A stretch of DNA of 64,000 nt, from assembly GCF_020991065.1 (NCBI RefSeq), contig NZ_CP087710.1:2232001-2296000 (forward strand). The letters run 5' to 3'. Both the position numbers and the translations under genes were made by a program. Within the stretch, counting starts at the first letter, position 1. Every line of letters begins with the position of its first letter. Shown here piece after piece: positions 60,701 to 64,000 of the stretch. This DNA is from Nocardioides okcheonensis. GTDB lineage: Bacteria; Actinomycetota; Actinomycetes; Propionibacteriales; Nocardioidaceae. The notes under the pieces were generated by a model. That model did no database searches and was not told the origin of the DNA. It was given only the letters and a program-made list of their open reading frames with translations.

Positions 60701-62230
60701 GTGACCGCGACACCGGACCAGCACGTCCCGACCGACCAGCCCGACCAGCCCGACCCGTGGCCCGCCCTGTGGGCGCTGTGCATCGGGTTCTTCATGATCC
60801 TGGTCGACACCACGATCGTGACGGTCGCGACGCCGGCGATCATCGAGGACCTGCAGGCCGACGTGAACCAGGTGGTCTGGGTGACCTCGGCCTACCTCCT
60901 CGCCTACGCCGTCCCGGTCCTGATCACCGGCCGGCTCGGCGACCGCTACGGCCCCAAGAACCTCTACCTCGTCGGCCTCGTCGTCTTCACCGGCGCCTCG
61001 CTGGCCTGCGGGCTCACCACCACCATCGAGGGACTGATCGTCGCCCGGGTCGCCCAGGGCCTCGGCGCGTCGATGATGACGCCGCAGACGATGGCGGTCA
61101 TCACCCGGGTGTTCCCCGCCGCGCGTCGCGGCTCGGCGATGGCGCTCTGGGGCGCGGTCGCCGGCGTCGCCACGCTGGTCGGCCCGATCGCCGGCGGCGT
61201 GCTGGTCGACGGCCTGGGCTGGGAGTGGATCTTCTTCGTCAACGTCCCGGTCGGGATCGTCGCGTTCGTGCTGGCGTGGCGCCTCGTCCCCAGCCTGGAG
61301 ACCAACCACCACCGCTTCGACTGGCTGGGCGTCGCGCTCAGCGGCGTCGGCATGTTCCTGCTGGTCTTCGGCATCCAGGAGGGCGAGCAGTACGACTGGT
61401 CGACCATCACCGGACCGATCACGGTGTGGCGGCTGATCGTCGCCGGGCTGGTGGTGCTGGCGCTCTTCGTGTGGTGGCAGGCGCGCAACCGCAACGAGCC
61501 GCTCGTGCCGCTCAGCCTCTTCCGCGACCGCAACTTCTCGGTCTCCAACCTCGCGATCACGACCGTGTCCTTCGCGTTCACCGCGATGGGCTTCCCGCTG
61601 ATGCTCTGGGCCCAGCTGGTGCGCGGCTACTCCCCCACCCAGGCCGGGCTGCTGCTGGCGCCGATGGCGATCACCTCGATCCTCGCCGCGCCGGTCGCCG
61701 GGCGGCTCACCGACCGGGTCCACCCGCGGGCGCTGACGCTCGGCGGCTTCGCGGCCCTCGGCGCCTCCTTCGTGCTGCTCAGCCAGGTCCTCGCCCCCGA
61801 CACACCGCTGTGGCAGCTGGTGCTCGTCTTCGGCCTCGTCGGGCTCGGCAGCTCGTTCCTGTGGGGTCCGCTGGCCACCACCGCCAACCGCAACCTGCCG
61901 CCCCAGCGCGCGGGCGCCGGGTCGGGCGTCTACAACGCCACCCGCCAGGTCGGAGCGGTGCTGGGCTCGGCCGCGATCGCCGTCCTCATCGACGCCCGGC
62001 TGTCGGCCAACGGGCTGGAGTTCTCCCCCTCGGAGGCCTCGGGCGGCACGTCGCTGCCCGCCCAGGTCGCGGGGCCGTTCACCGACGCGATGGCCCAGTC
62101 GCTGCTCCTGCTCCCGGCGGTGCTGCTGCTCGGCCTGCTCGCCGTGCTGCTCTTCGAGCGCCCGCGCCACTTCGGCGCCGCGCCCGCGCGCGAGGGCGTA
62201 CCGGCCGGCGCTGCCGCCGACCCCGCCTGA
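60701..62230 (+). CDS. MFS drug efflux transporter, DHA2 (14-helix) family
   Basis: This 509-residue transporter has 14 membrane segments, the motif C-like region TPAIIEDLQADVNQVVWVTS, GRLGDRYGPKNLY, and FFVNVPVGIVAFVLAW typical of EmrB/QacA. GTG 60701 is chosen, with TTCACT at leaderless distance; an in-frame GTG at 60686 is possible. The substrate is not predictable. It shares architecture with the transporter at 46414. Confidence 0.9.
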   Translation: MTATPDQHVPTDQPDQPDPWPALWALCIGFFMILVDTTIVTVATPAIIEDLQADVNQVVWVTSAYLLAYAVPVLITGRLGDRYGPKNLYLVGLVVFTGASLACGLTTTIEGLIVARVAQGLGASMMTPQTMAVITRVFPAARRGSAMALWGAVAGVATLVGPIAGGVLVDGLGWEWIFFVNVPVGIVAFVLAWRLVPSLETNHHRFDWLGVALSGVGMFLLVFGIQEGEQYDWSTITGPITVWRLIVAGLVVLALFVWWQARNRNEPLVPLSLFRDRNFSVSNLAITTVSFAFTAMGFPLMLWAQLVRGYSPTQAGLLLAPMAITSILAAPVAGRLTDRVHPRALTLGGFAALGASFVLLSQVLAPDTPLWQLVLVFGLVGLGSSFLWGPLATTANRNLPPQRAGAGSGVYNATRQVGAVLGSAAIAVLIDARLSANGLEFSPSEASGGTSLPAQVAGPFTDAMAQSLLLLPAVLLLGLLAVLLFERPRHFGAAPAREGVPAGAAADPA

Positions 62231-62266
62231 GCCCGCCCCGGGGCGTACCCCCGCCCGCTGGCGAGC

Positions 62267-62420
62267 CGTGCCCCGACGCACGCGAGCGGTGCCCCACCCA
62301 CACTCTGGCCTCCGTGAATGTGGGTGAGACACCGCTCGTACGTGCGTCGGCGCGGGGCACGCCGGTGGGCGGTGCGTGACCCACCTTCCGCCGCGGCAAA
62401 AGGTGGGTGGGACACCGCTC
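62267..62420. repeat. Very long imperfect hairpin plus related repeat
   Basis: Between the convergent MFS and fba genes, arms 62267-62302 and 62320-62361 pair for more than 30 bp (CGTGCCCCG/CGGGGCACG, CGAGCGGTG/CACCGCTCG, CCCACA/TGTGGG). The inner unit GTGGGTGAGACACCGCTC recurs as GTGGGTGGGACACCGCTC at 62403-62420, with its own small hairpin CCCACCTT/AAGGTGGG. Confidence 0.75.
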
Positions 62421-62428
62421 CGGGGATG

Positions 62429-63463
62429 TCAGCCGGCGAGCGAGGTGCCCGCGGAGCGCAGGTTCTGGCAGGCCTCGACGATGCGCTCGGCCATGCCGGC
62501 CTCCGCGGCCTTGCCCCAGGCGCGGGGGTCGTACTGCTTCTTGTTGCCGACCTCGCCGTCGATCTTCAGCACGCCGTCGTAGTTGGCGAACATGTGGGCC
62601 GCGACCGGGCGGGTGAAGGCGTACTGGGTGTCGGTGTCGACGTTCATCTTCACCACGCCGAAGTCGACCGCGTCGCTGATCTCCTGGGCGGTCGAGCCCG
62701 AGCCGCCGTGGAAGACCAGGTCGAACGGGCGGGCGTCGGAGCCGAGGCCGAGCTCGGAGGCGGCGGCCTCCTGGGCGGCCTTGAGGATCTCCGGGCGGAG
62801 CTTGACGTTGCCGGGCTTGTAGACGCCGTGCACGTTGCCGAAGGTCAGGGCGGTCATGTAGCGGCCCTTGTCGCCGCCACCGAGCGCCTTGATGGTCGCG
62901 ATGGCGTCCTCGGGCGTGGTGTAGAGCTGGTCGTTGATCTCGTTGGCGACGCCGTCCTCCTCGCCGCCGACGACGCCCACCTCGATCTCGAGGATGATGT
63001 GGGCCGCGGCGCACTTGGCGAGCAGCTCCTCGGCGATCTGGAGGTTCTCCTCCAGCGGCACGGACGAGCCGTCCCACATGTGCGACTGGAACAGCGGCGC
63101 CTCGCCACGGGCCACGCGCTCGGCGGAGATGTCGAGCAGCGGCCGGACGAAGCCGTCGAGCTTGTCCTTCGGGCAGTGGTCGGTGTGCAGCGCGATGTTG
63201 ACGGGGTAGTTCTTCGCGACCTCGGCGGCGTAGGCCGCGAAGGCGACGGAACCCGTCACCATGTCCTTCACCGACGGGCCGGAGAGGTACTCCGCGCCGC
63301 CGGTCGAGACCTGGATGATGCCGTCGGAGCCCGCGTCGGCGAAGCCCTTGAGCGCGGCGTTGAGGGTCTGCGAGGACGACACGTTGATGGCCGGGTAGGC
63401 GAAGGACTTCTCCTTCGCGGCGTCCAGCATCTGTGCGTACACCTCGGGGGTGGCGATGGGCAT
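62429..63463 (-). CDS. fba: Fructose-bisphosphate aldolase, class II
   Basis: This 344-residue zinc-dependent aldolase cleaves fructose 1,6-bisphosphate in glycolysis. Zinc and catalytic residues are in NIALHTDHCPKDKL (His93, Asp95, His96), EIEVGVVGGEEDGV, FGNVHGVYKPGNVKL and LVFHGGSGSTAQEI. VKMNVDTDTQYAF is the usual late block. The ATG at 63463 has GAGGAGA upstream; the frame extends upstream without conservation. Confidence 0.96.
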   Translation of the reverse strand: MPIATPEVYAQMLDAAKEKSFAYPAINVSSSQTLNAALKGFADAGSDGIIQVSTGGAEYLSGPSVKDMVTGSVAFAAYAAEVAKNYPVNIALHTDHCPKDKLDGFVRPLLDISAERVARGEAPLFQSHMWDGSSVPLEENLQIAEELLAKCAAAHIILEIEVGVVGGEEDGVANEINDQLYTTPEDAIATIKALGGGDKGRYMTALTFGNVHGVYKPGNVKLRPEILKAAQEAAASELGLGSDARPFDLVFHGGSGSTAQEISDAVDFGVVKMNVDTDTQYAFTRPVAAHMFANYDGVLKIDGEVGNKKQYDPRAWGKAAEAGMAERIVEACQNLRSAGTSLAG

Positions 63464-63660
63464 CGGGGCTCTCCTCTGAAGCGGTGCGACGAGTGGTCGG
63501 CGAGGTGGCGCAACGGCTGCCACCCGACGCCGCCCACCCTAGTGGCTACCGGCCGGTCGCCCTCGGGCCGAACTGCTCCGCGGTCACTCGGGAGGACAAC
63601 CGAACGGCGCCCGGATCCGTGTCCACCGGTGCGAGACTCACCACGGGGGAAGGACCCAGC

Positions 63661-64000
63661 ATGGACACGCAGATCGACTGGCGCGAGGAGCTCGACTCCT
63701 CCTTCGGCCACGGACCGGACGGCACGGTCGCCGACTACCTCGGGGAGGGCCACCGGGCCGTACGCCGCCGCCGCGCGGCCGTCTCGGTGGCGGGGCTCGC
63801 GGCCGCGGTGGTCGTCGGTGGCGTGGTGTGGTCGCTCGCCCCCGGCGACGCCGCACGCAGCGACGGGGTCCCGGTCGCGACCCAGCCCCCGGCGCTCGAC
63901 CCGACGAGCATCCCGACGAGCAGCCCGACCTCGGCCACGGCGGAGCCGATGAGCAGCCCGACCGTGGCCGCGCTCCCCACCCGGCCCGCCGACGTCAGCA
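63661..64000 (+). CDS. Anti-sigma-like membrane protein, 3' end outside window
   Basis: The ATG at 63661, behind GGGGAAGGA, opens a frame that runs off the window (113 codons visible). The N-terminus is cytoplasmic (TQIDWREELDSSFGHGPDG), then [23 protein letters not shown] forms a membrane helix at about 36-60. A Ser/Thr/Pro-rich linker (DPTSIPTSSPTSATAEP) follows. This layout is that of actinobacterial anti-sigma-like or DUF4179-like membrane proteins. The associated sigma gene is not in the window. Confidence 0.7.
   Translation, partial: MDTQIDWREELDSSFGHGPDGTVADYLGEGHRAVRRRRAAVSVAGLAAAVVVGGVVWSLAPGDAARSDGVPVATQPPALDPTSIPTSSPTSATAEPMSSPTVAALPTRPADVS

Overview
This is 64 kb of very GC-rich actinobacterial chromosome, most like Nocardioides or a close relative (inferred from gene content and gene order, not from a search). 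Supporting signs are codons ending almost always in G or C, many GTG starts, apparently leaderless promoters (a -10 hexamer 6-8 nt before the start codon), class I lysyl-tRNA synthetase, valine dehydrogenase next to DUF3073-purM-purF, and many actinobacterial small families (DUF3151, DUF3073, DUF3311, DUF3817). Both ends cut through a gene. No gene-free stretch exceeds 300 bases.

Layout: 1-2412, a cytochrome P450-like gene coupled to a GAF histidine kinase; 2464-2540, tRNA-Phe; 2617-3962, a frameshifted glycosidase-like gene; 4090-5181, valine dehydrogenase; 5387-8371, DUF3073, purM and purF; 8396-13162, a Tat-exported molybdenum hydroxylase divergent from a double-GAF kinase; 13191-18201, mixed housekeeping genes; 18342-21060, an ArsR-type regulator with a lipoprotein esterase, divergent from an MFS exporter; 21254-24056, a WYL regulator and a DrrAB-like ABC exporter; 24154-27636, a damaged GH18-like gene and purL; 27647-30826, a four-gene cassette resembling WXG100/type VII substrates; 30952-37041, a secreted DUF1906 protein, then purQ, purS, an acyl-CoA ligase, an SRPBCC gene that may start with CTG, and purC; 37316-46339, a sulfotransferase, a glycosidase-like gene, a sigma/anti-sigma pair, an ABC exporter and a two-component system; 46414-52010, a drug-efflux MFS and purB, purD, purA; 52198-63463, a lipid kinase, a LuxR-like regulator, lysS, a predicted nuclease gene between long inverted repeats, a thioesterase, DUF3151, a monocarboxylate symporter pair, an MFS exporter and fba; 63661 to the end, an anti-sigma-like membrane protein.

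Purine synthesis is the main theme. Nine genes (purF, D, L, Q, S, M, C, B, A), all on the minus strand, are spread over 46 kb in several transcription units; purN, purE, purK and purH are not here.

The most unusual features are in the spaces between genes. Most convergent gaps hold strong palindromes. One triple-hairpin element occurs three times, each time between convergent genes. One gene with an AbiEi-like N-terminus and PD-(D/E)XK-like residues (56331-57395) is flanked by inverted copies of a palindrome about 71 bp long, an arrangement that recalls REP sequences around RAYT transposases. Four sites of the form GTGA-N6-TCAC lie upstream of catabolic or sensory genes and suggest a CRP/GlxR-type regulon.
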